A DNA stretch of 64,000 bases from CAVZTX01 sp963778375 (GTDB taxonomy: Bacteria; Chloroflexota; Ktedonobacteria; Ktedonobacterales; Ktedonobacteraceae). How positions within the stretch are numbered: position 1 is the first letter of the stretch; each line of letters opens with the position of its first letter. This document shows positions 25,799-34,796 of this stretch, one piece after another. A program made the position numbers and the translations under genes. The notes beneath the pieces were generated by a model. That model saw only the letters and a program-made list of their open reading frames with translations. It was not told the DNA's origin and ran no database searches. The stretch spans positions 62,001 through 126,000 of the forward strand of contig CAVZTX010000019.1 of assembly GCA_963778375.1 (NCBI GenBank). Direction: 5' to 3'.

Positions 25799-27142
25799 AT
25801 GCAACCTGGGCCACAACCAATCATCTCTCACCTCCTTCCCGATACCACTACTAAATCCCCCAATGGTATTCTTCATATAGCCAATCACTCCATACCCGAC
25901 CTTGCTCGGCAATTTGGGACTCCGCTCTATGTCTTTGACAGGACTACGATCATTAATGCGTGCTCTCGCTATTTGCAAGTGTTCGGAACGTTTTATCATG
26001 CATCAGAGGTACAGATATGTTATGCCTCCAAAGCGTATCTTTCACCTTTGATAGCGCGATTGATAGCGGAGCAGGGAATGGGGTTGGATGTGGTTTCAGG
26101 TGGGGAGTTGCTGGTGGCGAAGCAAGCGAAGTTTCCAATGGAACGCGTTTCTTTCCATGGTAACAACAAGTCAGAAGAGGAGTTGCGACTGGCTTTAGAG
26201 CTGGGGGTAGGGCGTATTGTGCTGGATAATTGGAGTGAATTGGAACGGTTGACGAGTATTGTGCGAGAGGGTGGACATAAGGCGAGTGTTCTGCTGCGTG
26301 TTGCTCCGGGAGTTAATACGGATACTCACCGGTACCTGCAAACGGGGCATGCTGCTTCCAAGTTCGGATTCCCACTTGAAAATGGTGATGCAAAGGCTGC
26401 CCTACTGCGCATTTTAAGTGAAGGATATCTGGAATTGTTGGGCTTGCATGCACATATTGGGACAATGCTGCGAGAAGCGCATCCCTATCAAGAGAGTTTG
26501 CATCGTCTCTTCGGACTTGCCATCGAGGTCTATCGTGAGACAGGGTGGTGGCCGAAGGAGATCAGTCCTGGTGGTGGATGGGCAGTCGAAACCCTTGATA
26601 ATAAAGTTATTCCTGGAGTTGAAGTACTCGCCAAGGCACTTGAGACTACAATCGCGCAGGAACTTTCCTCGCTTGGAGGGACTCTTCCGGCTCCTGTGTT
26701 GATTATTGAGCCTGGTCGCTCGATCATTGCGCGTGCGGGAATAGCAATCTACCGTATCGGTGCTCGTAAGTCCACAAGCGCGGGAGTGACTTATTTGTTT
26801 GTGGATGGGGGGATGGGTGACAATATCCGTCCGGCGCTGTATGGTGCTCAATATACAGCGATGGCTGTCGAGCGTATGTCTGAACCTGCCGAGGAAAGCG
26901 TATGCATTGCTGGACGTTACTGCGAATCGGGTGATATCCTGATCGAGGACGTAATGTTACCTCGTATGCATGAAGGAGAACTACTGGCGTTGCCAACTGC
27001 TGGAGCGTATTGTTTGCCGATGGCGAGCAACTACAACCTGGTTCCGAGACCAGCCGTATTACTTATAGACGAGCAAAAGGTAGAGGTAATGGAACATCGC
27101 GAGAGCTATGACGATATACTTATTAGGTATTTGAACATTTGA
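25799..27142 (+). CDS. lysA: Diaminopimelate decarboxylase
   Basis: The 447-aa PLP enzyme has the PLP lysine in VQICYASKAYLS, DVVSGGELLVAKQA, HIGTMLREAHPYQESL, SPGGGWAVE, IEPGRSIIARAGIAIYRIG and the substrate-side AGRYCESGDIL and GAYCLPMASNYN. This fits the last step of lysine synthesis (meso-DAP to lysine). AAAGGAG lies 10 bases before ATG 25799. A few residues around the PLP-phosphate site (GGGW rather than the more usual GGG(L/Y)G) are unusual but within family variation. Confidence 0.93.
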   Translation: MQPGPQPIISHLLPDTTTKSPNGILHIANHSIPDLARQFGTPLYVFDRTTIINACSRYLQVFGTFYHASEVQICYASKAYLSPLIARLIAEQGMGLDVVSGGELLVAKQAKFPMERVSFHGNNKSEEELRLALELGVGRIVLDNWSELERLTSIVREGGHKASVLLRVAPGVNTDTHRYLQTGHAASKFGFPLENGDAKAALLRILSEGYLELLGLHAHIGTMLREAHPYQESLHRLFGLAIEVYRETGWWPKEISPGGGWAVETLDNKVIPGVEVLAKALETTIAQELSSLGGTLPAPVLIIEPGRSIIARAGIAIYRIGARKSTSAGVTYLFVDGGMGDNIRPALYGAQYTAMAVERMSEPAEESVCIAGRYCESGDILIEDVMLPRMHEGELLALPTAGAYCLPMASNYNLVPRPAVLLIDEQKVEVMEHRESYDDILIRYLNI

Positions 27143-27199
27143 TATACATATGAGCAATGCGTCGTAATAGGTAGATGAGTGTATAATCCCGGAGACAAG

Positions 27200-27862
27200 A
27201 TGATGAGAAGACAGCAGTCAGATAATTTTGGAGAGATGGATGAACATGATTCGCCAACCGAGCCAATGTCGCAAGTTATCCTCTCACCGTTCTCATCGAC
27301 TATACCTTATTCAAATGGTGTGAATGGAACTGCATCAGGTAACGCTGTAGTCCCTACGCCGGTACCCTATGAACAACCCTTCCCCCAACAAGATGCACCA
27401 GAATATCCGCAGCCAGGCACGTTCTATCAACCTCCTGAAGGCCCGATTTATCCAGTCTTACCGCCTATTTCTGTTAGGGGTAATGGCCGTCCAGCGGGGG
27501 GAGCGGCACCAAACCAAAATGGTTCCGCATTGCCAACTCCCTTCAAGCCGGTTCAAGCTCATCGGAGTACCATTCCTTTGTGGGTAGGAGTCTTCCTGGT
27601 CGCGGTGCAACTGTTGCTACTCGTACGCTTTGTGCTCCAGTTGATTAGCTATTCTACCAACACTGTCTGGGTCAGTCTGATTTACTCTGTGAGCAGCGTA
27701 TTTATATTCCCTTTCCGTGCTCTCTTGTACAATCTTACATCATCGCTCACTATAGGCACAGATTTACTCGACTTGATGGCGATCCTGTTTGCCATTCTGA
27801 TGTATGGGCTACTCTCGCGCATCCTTGTGCGCTTCTTGAAGGCGTTGTTGCACTCACGCTAG
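27200..27862 (+). CDS. YggT-family membrane protein with proline-rich N-terminal region
   Basis: The C-terminal ~90 residues form two membrane helix pairs (WVGVFLVAVQLLLLVRFVLQL, SVFIFPFRALLYNL, LDLMAILFAILMYGLLSRILVRFL) of the YggT/CcmB-like family linked to division and osmotic balance. The first ~125 residues are disordered and rich in Pro, Gln and Asn. GGAG at 27191-27194 precedes ATG 27200 and ATG 27203; the frame could also start at GTG 27179. It follows lysA by 57 bases, probably in one transcript. Confidence 0.75.
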   Translation: MMRRQQSDNFGEMDEHDSPTEPMSQVILSPFSSTIPYSNGVNGTASGNAVVPTPVPYEQPFPQQDAPEYPQPGTFYQPPEGPIYPVLPPISVRGNGRPAGGAAPNQNGSALPTPFKPVQAHRSTIPLWVGVFLVAVQLLLLVRFVLQLISYSTNTVWVSLIYSVSSVFIFPFRALLYNLTSSLTIGTDLLDLMAILFAILMYGLLSRILVRFLKALLHSR

Positions 27863-27869
27863 GTTCAGT

Positions 27870-28259
27870 TTATTCGCTTTCGTCGAATATGTGCTGGAAA
27901 TTGCCATTGAAGTCCTTCAGGAAGAGGTGCATATCCAGTACATCATCCGTGGTGACTGGGGTTGTAGGAGTGGGAATAGATGGAGTTTCTGAAGGTGGTG
28001 ATTGCTGTTCCTCGGGCAAGGGAGTTGAAGGGGGTCTGGAAAGGCGATAGCTTGTAACGTGGCGGCGTCCCCGCAATTCTACAGGGAATTTGACGACGAA
28101 CGTATCCTTTTGCTGGCAGGATGCGCAACTGATCATAATCATCCATACTTCACTGCGACGAGCAAGGACTAACACACTCTCCGCCTGATATGGAGAGCCG
28201 CAACGAGGACAATGTTGTTCAGCAAATAGCCGCAGTATTATGCGTTCCTGCGCATCCAT
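27870..28259 (-). CDS. Zinc-ribbon hypothetical protein
   Basis: A 129-aa protein with two CxxC knuckles, HCPRCGSPY (residue ~17) and SCASCQQKD (residue ~45), making a four-Cys zinc ribbon. A proline/threonine-rich linker and an acidic tail (DVLDMHLFLKDFNGNFQHIFDESE) follow. It sits 5 bases after the bifunctional-nuclease gene on the same strand and is probably translated with it. No family name recognised. Confidence 0.65.
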   Translation of the reverse strand: MDAQERIILRLFAEQHCPRCGSPYQAESVLVLARRSEVWMIMISCASCQQKDTFVVKFPVELRGRRHVTSYRLSRPPSTPLPEEQQSPPSETPSIPTPTTPVTTDDVLDMHLFLKDFNGNFQHIFDESE

Positions 28260-28264
28260 TCCTG

Positions 28265-28783
28265 TTAATCTTTCCCAAAGTCGTCCAGGACATCCAGACT
28301 ATTGATGAAATCACGATAAGCGTCCAGGTTATCCTGTTCTAAATCTTTCCGCTCAGGTTTCGACGTGATCGGCTCTTCGTTTGTTTCCAGAGCGACTCCG
28401 GCGCGTTCAAGCACGCTCTCCTCAACGAAGATCGGTGTCTTTGCGCGTACAGCAAGTGCGATTGCATCGCTCGGACGTGAATCAACCTCGACATGTCTCC
28501 CATCGACATCCAAAACGATGCGAGCATAAAAGATATCTTCGATCAAGTCCGAAATTACGATACTCTCAATTTTTGCTCCTAAGTCACCGATCACATTTTT
28601 CAGCAAATCATGCGTTAGTGGCCGCGGTGAACTTGTCCCCTGAAGTTCGATAGCAATTGCATATGCTTCAGCATGCGCTATCCAGATAAAGAGATAGCGT
28701 TCCTGTTTCGTAGCTTTCAAGATGACGACTCGCTGCGACGTCTGCAAATTTATGCGCACGCTTTCAACTGTCATCTCAACCAT
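28265..28783 (-). CDS. Bifunctional nuclease (BFN, DUF151) domain protein
   Basis: The 172-aa protein has the BFN domain: VRINLQTSQRVVILKATKQERYLFIWIAHAEAYAIAIELQ, LLKNVIGDLGAKIESIVISDL and ARIVLDVDGRHVEVDSRPSDAIALAVRAKTPIFVEESVL. The DSRPSDAIALAVR block is diagnostic. The C-terminus is an acidic extension. ATG 28783 with AGAGGGAG upstream is preferred over ATG 28804. Biochemical role in bacteria is poorly known; plant homologues show RNase and DNase activity. Confidence 0.85.
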   Translation of the reverse strand: MVEMTVESVRINLQTSQRVVILKATKQERYLFIWIAHAEAYAIAIELQGTSSPRPLTHDLLKNVIGDLGAKIESIVISDLIEDIFYARIVLDVDGRHVEVDSRPSDAIALAVRAKTPIFVEESVLERAGVALETNEEPITSKPERKDLEQDNLDAYRDFINSLDVLDDFGKD

Positions 28784-29058
28784 GTATTTGACTCCCTCTT
28801 TCATGGCTGCGCTTCGTCAAGTCTTTGACGACTGTATTGTACATCCATCCAAAGGTCAGACGCAAATTCTCAATGCTGTTTTCACTAAAACCCCCAATGT
28901 CCTCTACCCATACATAGTTTATGATTTTCTTTTTGCCTTACAAATGGAGTATAGCAAAACATACAGACTATTCCAAGCCCTTTTCCCTTGTTGGCATGAC
29001 AAAAAGGGGAAAACTTTGCCTGCAACGTAGGAAATAGGAAAATTCGTTCGACAAACGC

Positions 29059-29087
29059 TTGACTTGTCTGCTCTTGTTTGTTATGAT
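29059..29087 (+). promoter_or_regulatory. lexA promoter
   Basis: TTGACT (29059-29064), a 17-base spacer, and TATGAT (29082-29087). The transcript would start ~75 bases before the lexA ATG. A clear GAAC-N4-GTTC SOS box is not present, though TTCGTTCGACAAACG (29043-29057) just upstream could be a diverged operator. Confidence 0.65.
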
Positions 29088-29169
29088 TGATTTGAAAAGT
29101 CGTTCTACTTTTTGATAGGACGGCTCAAGCAGACCACGCTGGCCTAGCAGAAAGGCAGGGAAGTAGCAT

Positions 29170-29811
29170 ATGGCATCAGAAACAAGTGACATTCAGCGGA
29201 AAATATTTGATTTCATCGTCAACTACATACGGGATGAGGGCATGCCTCCGACCAACCGCGAAATTGGGAAGGCAATGAAAATTGCCAGCACTGGGCACGT
29301 TGACTATCATCTCTCCATGTTAGAGAAAAAACACCTGATCACACGTGAATCCAAGAAAAGCCGTGGTATCAAACTTGCAAAACAGCCCTGGGGTATTCCT
29401 GTAAATGGCGTGATTGCCGCTGGTGAACCTATCGAATCATTCGCTGAACCTGAGCAAATGCTTGATGTTGGTCGTGACCTGGAGCAACAGAACACCTATG
29501 CTCTGGTAGTAAAAGGTCGCTCCATGATCGAAGATCATATCTGTGATGGAGATTACGTTGTAATCAAGCCACAAAATACGTGCGAAAACGGTGACATTGT
29601 TGTAGCAATCCATCTGGCGCCCGGTAGTAATGGTCAAGCTACTCTAAAGCGTTTCTTTCAGGAGAGAGAGCGCAACCAGGTGCGTCTGCAACCTGCCAAC
29701 TCGGAAATAAATCCAATCTATGTCCCCAGAAGTGAGTGGGACAGCGAGTGGCAAGTGCAAGGCAAGGTCGTAGCTATCTTCCGCCAATGCGGAGTTGGCC
29801 GTGCAGCCTAG
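29170..29811 (+). CDS. lexA: LexA repressor
   Basis: The 213-aa protein begins with the LexA winged helix (FIVNYIRDEGMPPTNREIGKAMKIASTGHVDYHLSMLEKKHLI). The self-cleavage Ala-Gly lies in GVIAAGEPIESF. The S24-peptidase catalytic Ser is in VKGRSMIEDHICDGD and the Lys in GQATLKRFF. It represses the SOS regulon and cleaves itself upon RecA activation. It is a single gene followed by a GC-rich hairpin. Confidence 0.93.
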   Translation: MASETSDIQRKIFDFIVNYIRDEGMPPTNREIGKAMKIASTGHVDYHLSMLEKKHLITRESKKSRGIKLAKQPWGIPVNGVIAAGEPIESFAEPEQMLDVGRDLEQQNTYALVVKGRSMIEDHICDGDYVVIKPQNTCENGDIVVAIHLAPGSNGQATLKRFFQERERNQVRLQPANSEINPIYVPRSEWDSEWQVQGKVVAIFRQCGVGRAA

Positions 29812-29835
29812 CGTTTTCATTGATTACGTTTGATA

Positions 29836-29862
29836 GGGCGGGGATAAGATTCGTCCCCGCCC
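29836..29862 (+). terminator. GC-rich hairpin after lexA
   Basis: GGGCGGGGA (29836-29844) pairs with TCCCCGCCC (29854-29862), a 9-bp perfect stem with a 9-base loop, 25 bases after the lexA stop. Only a weak T-tract (ATTTC) follows. It may also belong to the REP-like family. Confidence 0.6.
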
Positions 29863-29926
29863 ATTTCAGGGTGACCGCAGGTCCATAAAATGGATTGTGA
29901 ATCGATGTCAGGGTGGAGCTCAATTC

Positions 29927-29962
29927 CAGGGCGACCGCAAGGGGCGACCCTACCCTATACGA
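29927..29962. repeat. REP-like element, variant copy
   Basis: CAGGGCGACCGCAAGG is followed by GGCGACCCTACCCTATACG. It shares the GGGCGACCGCAAG core and the CTACCCTATA tail with copies at 32668 and 44951. The remaining bases to 30211 show no gene. Confidence 0.65.
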
Positions 29963-30211
29963 ATGTGGTGGTTTGCGAGGTTGTGTATAGTAGCCGAGAT
30001 ACGGTTGCTCTCGCTTTGATGCCGACTAAAGCATGTTTTACTTGAAATACACGTAGATGATCTCGTCCTTGTTATAGGTCCAAATATTCTTTCTACATCT
30101 TCTACTCCGACTTTTTGCCATACAAACCTCTTGTAGTCTGCGTTCATACCTGTTATACTCTTAGGGAAAGCTAACGGTATTTGTTGTGGATGCGCAGAAA
30201 GGAAATTATCT

Positions 30212-31432
30212 ATGAGAGCTGCCGCTGTGGCATTGGTTTTGATTGTTGCGGCTACAGTGGTCCTCTGGTTTGGTAATACTCTCAACTCTTGGGTGCTTGG
30301 TGGTTTGATCGGCGGGCTGGCAGCACTACTTCTCAGCATTCCGATATCCCTGACATTATTCTCCTATCTATCACGTCGTCAAGATGACCGGCTCAAGGCT
30401 GAAGAGCAAGAGCGGAAAGAAAGTGCTCTCTCCGAATCCTATGACTATCCAGAGGAACTTGTTGAGGAAGAGGTCTACGAAGCTGATGCTTACGTCGTGA
30501 CAGCCGAGCAGGCAGCATACGAGGAGATGAGGGGACGCCGGATGCAAGTAGTACAAGAACTGCCTGCGTCAGCATCGTATCCACAGTTGCCTGCCGCTGG
30601 ACAAAGCCAGGCCTCGACATCGGGACGTTCACTTTCTCAACAGCGCTCCAACATGTATTCGCCTGCCCCACGGCAGCAGTCACAATCACAGGCTTTACCC
30701 GCGATGCGAGGGAGAGGTGCACCTGCGCAGCGTGGATCAGGTAACGGTAGAACGCACTATCTGGGTTTGCCAGGCTATCAGGTGAACTCGATGCGTGCCC
30801 GGCAAAAAACGGAGGCATTACGAGCCGCACAACGAGAGGCAGCGCAGCAATATAATGGTATGGAGGTGCTGCCAACACCATCATCTCAGCTGAAAAGGCT
30901 TCCCACTGCGCGTCCTTCACAACCTCTAGCAGAGCAACCTGGCCGTTCTCCTATGCCTCGCCCTTCCCGACAGGTACAGCAGGAGCAAATGGCAAATCAA
31001 TACCAGCGGAAGCGGGTTGTTGATGCGACGCTTGCGAGACAAGCGGGCATGGGTCATCGCTTGCCCGGTGGTGGTCAGAGTTCCGCTAATCGTCCCAGTT
31101 CTACAGATGCTTTGCGCACCCGTGAGCCTGATCCTCAAACAGACCAACTAGGTAGGAACTATCCTCAAACTGGCCAAATCCGTCGCCAGTCCCAAACGCC
31201 GCAAACCGGTCAAATGACACGAAGCTCTCAACAGCAGACAGATCAGATTGGTCGCAATCCGCAGGTGCCTGAGCAGCGGCGCAACCCGGACGTAATCACC
31301 GGCAGCCTCAAGAATCCGTTGCTACGACGCGCTCCCTACATGTATGAAGACGACCCACTTCGCCAGGAACTTGCCCAGCAGATCGATGCTCCGGCCGTTC
31401 GTCGATCCTCAAGGTTTTTAGAAGAAGATTAG
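30212..31432 (+). CDS. Membrane protein with long disordered Gln/Arg-rich C-terminal region
   Basis: Two membrane helices occupy residues 1-55 (AAAVALVLIVAATVVLWFG; VLGGLIGGLAALLLSIPISL). The next ~350 residues are disordered and rich in Gln, Arg, Pro and Ser. An imperfect repeat of the type QTxQhxRxxQ occurs around residues 308-350 (QTDQLGRNYPQTGQIRR, TGQMTRSS, QTDQIGRN). No enzyme domain seen. It lies 78 bases before the DedA-like gene on the same strand, whose protein also has a Gln-rich tail. Confidence 0.6.
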   Translation: MRAAAVALVLIVAATVVLWFGNTLNSWVLGGLIGGLAALLLSIPISLTLFSYLSRRQDDRLKAEEQERKESALSESYDYPEELVEEEVYEADAYVVTAEQAAYEEMRGRRMQVVQELPASASYPQLPAAGQSQASTSGRSLSQQRSNMYSPAPRQQSQSQALPAMRGRGAPAQRGSGNGRTHYLGLPGYQVNSMRARQKTEALRAAQREAAQQYNGMEVLPTPSSQLKRLPTARPSQPLAEQPGRSPMPRPSRQVQQEQMANQYQRKRVVDATLARQAGMGHRLPGGGQSSANRPSSTDALRTREPDPQTDQLGRNYPQTGQIRRQSQTPQTGQMTRSSQQQTDQIGRNPQVPEQRRNPDVITGSLKNPLLRRAPYMYEDDPLRQELAQQIDAPAVRRSSRFLEED

Positions 31433-31509
31433 GTAATGCTGGGCTAGCCCCTTTTCGCAAAATGTGCTAGTATGGGCAAAAGCGTACAAATGCGAAGGAG
31501 GCTATTTTT

Positions 31510-32616
31510 TTGTTAACCAACTTAACTAATACACTGACCACACTTATCACACATCTCTATGCTACAACCGGACTAGCTGGCATCGTACTGGCTATGGCGA
31601 TAGAAAGCTGTTGTATACCTTTACCAAGCGAAATTGTTATGCCTCTGGCAGGTGTCATGATCGCAAACGGCACCATTTTGCGGGGCACAAATTCCTGGGT
31701 TGCTCTGCTTCTGGTAGCTCTGGCAGGAGCTATAGGTTGTCTGATAGGCTCAATAGCAGCTTATGGCATCGGTTATAGCGGGGGCCGCCCATTGATGCTC
31801 AAATATGGGCGTTATGTGCTTATCTCGCAGCATGATGCGGATAAGGCGGATAGTTTCTTTCAACGTTGGGGCAGCGCTACTACCTTTTTCTCGCGCCTCT
31901 TACCAGTAGTACGTACCTACATTTCTTTGCCTGCGGGCATCGCAAAAATGCCTTTTGCCAAATTCTGCATCTATACAGTGCTTGGCTCATTTCCCTGGTG
32001 CTTTTTGCTAGCATTCGTTGGCTATAAAATTGGCAGCCTCCAGAATTCACTTGGTTCGGTCTTCCACGGCCTGGATATCGTGATCCTGGTTCTGTTTGTT
32101 CTGTTGGTAGCCTTCTACATATGGCGGCACATTCGTAATGATCGTGAAGCTCGCGCCACTCATGCAGCGTCTGAGGGTGCTCTAACAGGACAGGCCTCTC
32201 AGCAGAATTCATGGATGCAGCAGTCACCTCAACAGTCGCAACCGTGGAATCAGCCGCAAGCACAGTCCTGGAACCAGGGGCAGGCACAAGGATATCAAGG
32301 ACAGCCGGAGTATCCTCAGCAGCCACAGCAGCAGTGGGGACAAGGCCAGTTTCCAGCCCAGCAAGTGTGGAGTCAGCCGCAACAACCACAGCAACCTTTG
32401 CAGCCGCAATCGCCGCAAGCACAATCCTGGAACCAGAATTTACCGCAGCAATCATGGGGACAGCAGCAACCACCTCAAACACCACAAGCACAATCCTGGA
32501 ACCAGGGTCAAAATCAGGTTCAATCTCAACAGGCGTGGGGCCAACCGTTGCAGGTACAGCAACCGTCATGGCCTGCGCAGAACGGTGATAGCGACTCTAA
32601 TGTGAGGCGGCGATAA
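31510..32616 (+). CDS. DedA-family membrane protein with Gln-rich C-terminal tail
   Basis: The N-terminal ~210 residues are a DedA/SNARE-associated domain: AMAIESCCIPLPSEIVMPLAGVMIANG, LLVALAGAIGCLIGSIAAYGIGYSGGRPLMLKYGRYVLIS, FFSRLLPVVRTYISLPAGIAKMPFAKF and TVLGSFPWCFLLAFVGYKIG. DedA proteins flip undecaprenyl phosphate or phospholipids. The following ~150 residues consist of Gln/Pro/Trp repeats around AQSWNQ and QQ-W-Q units, encoded by imperfect DNA repeats (for example CACAATCCTGGAACCAG). AAGGAGG sits 9 bases before TTG 31510. Confidence 0.85.
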   Translation: MLTNLTNTLTTLITHLYATTGLAGIVLAMAIESCCIPLPSEIVMPLAGVMIANGTILRGTNSWVALLLVALAGAIGCLIGSIAAYGIGYSGGRPLMLKYGRYVLISQHDADKADSFFQRWGSATTFFSRLLPVVRTYISLPAGIAKMPFAKFCIYTVLGSFPWCFLLAFVGYKIGSLQNSLGSVFHGLDIVILVLFVLLVAFYIWRHIRNDREARATHAASEGALTGQASQQNSWMQQSPQQSQPWNQPQAQSWNQGQAQGYQGQPEYPQQPQQQWGQGQFPAQQVWSQPQQPQQPLQPQSPQAQSWNQNLPQQSWGQQQPPQTPQAQSWNQGQNQVQSQQAWGQPLQVQQPSWPAQNGDSDSNVRRR

Positions 32617-32667
32617 TAGGGCAGGGCGACTCTATAGGCGTTGACTGAAGCTGCCCCCGCCCCACCA

Positions 32668-32700
32668 GGGCAACCGCAAGGGTTGCCCCTACTATATACG
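32668..32700. repeat. REP-like palindrome copy
   Basis: GGGCAACC (32668-32675), loop GCAAG, GGTTGCCC (32681-32688), then CTACTATATACG. Perfect 8-bp stem plus the family tail. Confidence 0.75.
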
Positions 32701-32904
32701 AGATGGTTCGCTGTGCTACGTCGTGCGATCAGCGAGGGAGGGTCATATCTGTTTGGTTGGTCTATTCCGAACACGATCGCATAGATGCCAACCAGCCAGA
32801 GAATGGTTAAGAGTCCGGCTCCAGGGTGAACAAACAGGATGGTTAGGATGATGCTAATCTGGGTGGAGCATTTGCCTTATTTATTTCTAAAGAGAGGAAT
32901 ATGT

Positions 32905-33378
32905 ATGAATACGTCTGAGCTATTGGAAAAAGGTCACTTGATGGTTATTCAGGTTCTTGATGATTTGCCTGAATTGCAATGGGATGTACCGGGAGTTTGC
33001 GGTGAATGGTCGGTGAAGGATATCATTGCACATCTTGCCTCCTATGAGCATGTAATCCTTGATGTACTCAATACCTTTTCAGGCAAAGAACCAACTCCTT
33101 ATGTCCTTCGTTTTATCTCACAAACTCAGCAGTTTGATGATTCCGAGGTAGAAGAGCGGAAGTACGCGACGGCACAGCAGGTGATCGATGAGTATCAGGA
33201 TATCCAGGTACAAACGACATCCTTGTTAGAGCAGATAGCACCTGAAACGGTACAACAGACAGGAACGATGCCCTGGTGTCAGAAAGACCTTTCATTGGCC
33301 GACTTTATCAACCGCATGTATGAGCATATACGCGAACATTGTGAACAGATTGCGCATTTCCGTGACAAGGTCGGATAA
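32905..33378 (+). CDS. DinB / mycothiol-dependent-isomerase-N-like four-helix protein
   Basis: The ~157-aa protein begins MNTSELLEKGHLMVIQVLDDL. It has a GVCGEWSVKDIIAHLASYEHVILDVL block, in which GEWSVKDIIAHL is the typical second helix of DinB/MDMPI proteins with a metal His, and a C-terminal HIREHCEQIAHF with further His residues. GAGG precedes ATG 32905. Such proteins may be thiol-dependent transferases or detoxification factors. The next gene starts right after its stop. Confidence 0.75.
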   Translation: MNTSELLEKGHLMVIQVLDDLPELQWDVPGVCGEWSVKDIIAHLASYEHVILDVLNTFSGKEPTPYVLRFISQTQQFDDSEVEERKYATAQQVIDEYQDIQVQTTSLLEQIAPETVQQTGTMPWCQKDLSLADFINRMYEHIREHCEQIAHFRDKVG

Positions 33379-33816
33379 ATGGTTAGCCCGGAAAAGCACC
33401 GGTTGCTGCGTCTCACACTTCCTATACCACCAAGTATCAATGAACAATACGCGACGGTCAATGGCCGTCGCGTAAGTACAGTAGCTGCCCGGCGTTTCAA
33501 GGAACATGTCCGTAGTAAGGTCACTTCGCTTGAGCGCGATGGTATGCTGTCAAATGAGATGCGTGAGCACTTGCACCAGAGCTTTCTGTCGCTATTTCTA
33601 GCGTTCTATTTTGAAACTCCTCTTAAACGCGATCTTGATGGTGGCCTTAAAATTACTCAGGACGCTCTATGTGAAGCTCTTGGTCTGAATGACAATCGCA
33701 TCGTGACTATCCATCTCCTCAAGTATATTGACCCCCTCCATCCTCATCTTGATGTTGAGCTAGAAGCTCTGGAAGATTGGCAGTTTGATGAGGAGTATGT
33801 TCTCATCAAGCAATGA
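33379..33816 (+). CDS. RusA-like Holliday-junction endonuclease
   Basis: The 145-aa protein matches RusA: LTLPIPPSINEQYATVNGRR at the start (PPSxNxxY), a long middle helix, and the acidic site KRDLDGGLKITQDALCEALGLNDNRIVTIHLLK with the three expected Asp residues (DLD and ND positions). RusA resolves four-way junctions and is mostly phage-borne, but no phage genes are adjacent. The ATG directly follows the TAA of the DinB-like gene, so the two are coupled. Confidence 0.8.
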   Translation: MVSPEKHRLLRLTLPIPPSINEQYATVNGRRVSTVAARRFKEHVRSKVTSLERDGMLSNEMREHLHQSFLSLFLAFYFETPLKRDLDGGLKITQDALCEALGLNDNRIVTIHLLKYIDPLHPHLDVELEALEDWQFDEEYVLIKQ

Positions 33817-33971
33817 GGAACTTTGCAACCGCTCTGGCCTGTTACCGTATAAAGATTGATAACCAATTGCCTTGAGGATAGGATGTCTTCAGGTCGAAAA
33901 GGTTGAGGATATACAATTTTCTGTATGTCGGAAAAGAAGCTCAAAAACACGGAAACAAGGAGTGAAGAGCT

Positions 33972-34283
33972 ATGGCAACCAATGAACAAGCGCGCGAAGA
34001 GCAAATGGGTCAGATGTCGGGCCTGGCTGCTGGCCTGATTACGGGTGCGCGAATCGGTTCCCGTTTCATCCGAGTACCGATAGTAGGTACTTTCGTGGGG
34101 GCGATGGTTGGTGGGGTGATCGGTAGCGCTGTTGGACAGCGTGTGGGTGCTCCATTGTATCGCGGGGTTTCTTCTTTCCTCGATAGCCTTAATCAGCCGA
34201 TGGGTGGCGGTTCTACGGGGTCGGGGGGCAGTGGGGCGACTGCTCAAAGGGTGGAAGTTGAGAGGGATGAGAGTACAAGCTAG
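33972..34283 (+). CDS. Glycine-zipper hypothetical protein
   Basis: A 103-aa protein with a Gly/Ala-rich glycine-zipper stretch (GLAAGLITGARIGSRF, VPIVGTFVGAMVGGVIGSAVGQRVG) that can insert in or span a membrane, and a Gly/Ser-rich polar tail. CAAGGAG lies upstream of ATG 33972. Function unknown. A strong hairpin (34334-34359) follows. Confidence 0.65.
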   Translation: MATNEQAREEQMGQMSGLAAGLITGARIGSRFIRVPIVGTFVGAMVGGVIGSAVGQRVGAPLYRGVSSFLDSLNQPMGGGSTGSGGSGATAQRVEVERDESTS

Positions 34284-34333
34284 GTGATTGTGGGGTTAGG
34301 TGGGAGGGTGTGGAAAGTGTATTGGTAGGTAAG

Positions 34334-34359
34334 ACAGGAAGGCTACGCAGCCTTCCTGT
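34334..34359 (+). terminator. Perfect terminator-like hairpin
   Basis: ACAGGAAGGCT (34334-34344), tetraloop ACGC, AGCCTTCCTGT (34349-34359), followed by TGTTGGTATATCTT. It terminates the glycine-zipper gene and could also serve the remnant on the other strand. Confidence 0.75.
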
Positions 34360-34377
34360 TGTTGGTATATCTTCTAA

Positions 34378-34535
34378 CTACTCCTCTTCAAAGCCAAATG
34401 GCTCAAATTTTAGTGTGCGGCAATTCTCTGTTACTGTTCGTGCTGTTGCTTCTGGTACGCCACCTGGGATTTTGCCTCAATTTCCAGGGTTACTTGCACA
34501 TTTGCCCCGTAGAGTGTTGTCAGGTGCTTCACTAC
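34378..34535 (-). pseudogene. C-terminal remnant of a DUF499-type ATPase (defence-associated family)
   Basis: Minus-strand reading gives VVKHLTTLYGANVQVTLEIEAK, then after a one-base gap PGGVPEATARTVTENCRTLKF and EPFGFEEE with stop TAG at 34378-34380. The RTVTENCRTLKF ending and the ANVxVTLEIEA strand are how DUF499/Swt1-like large ATPases end. Only ~55 residues remain. Upstream of 34536 homology stops at an in-frame TAG, and a hairpin (34567-34598) follows. DUF499 ATPases accompany DUF1156 methyltransferases in phage-defence loci; no such partner is left here. Family assignment is from memory of the C-terminal pattern. Confidence 0.5.
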
Positions 34536-34566
34536 CTATATGAGAATGGCCATTAAGGAAAACAGA

Positions 34567-34598
34567 GTGGCAGTTACCTTTGAAAAGATAACTGCCAC
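34567..34598. terminator. Hairpin
   Basis: GTGGCAGTTA (34567-34576) and TAACTGCCAC (34589-34598), 10-bp perfect stem, 12-base loop. No clear T-run on either side. Confidence 0.5.
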
Positions 34599-34796
34599 CC
34601 TGCCTAGAAAATTATGAGAGCCTAGTTATCCACCAACCAGCTACCCCTTTCTACGAGAACGCCTTACGAAATGCTTTACAAGAACAATAACAGGGTCAAT
34701 CACTTGGTGGTCTCCCTAAATATAGTATATTGCTTGAGCAAAATATTTGATGCTTTTACTTGCCTTAGGAGGGCAACATAGTTTTTTTAGCTTTGA

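Noticed and set aside
32211..32588. Frames opposite and alongside the DedA tail (125 aa and 229 aa)
   Set aside because: They are shadows of the Gln-rich repeat coding sequence; the DedA frame has the domain and RBS.
34613..34730. 20-codon minus-strand frame (GTG, AGGGAG upstream) before the IS
   Set aside because: Too short, no similarity recognised; likely debris near the DUF499 remnant.
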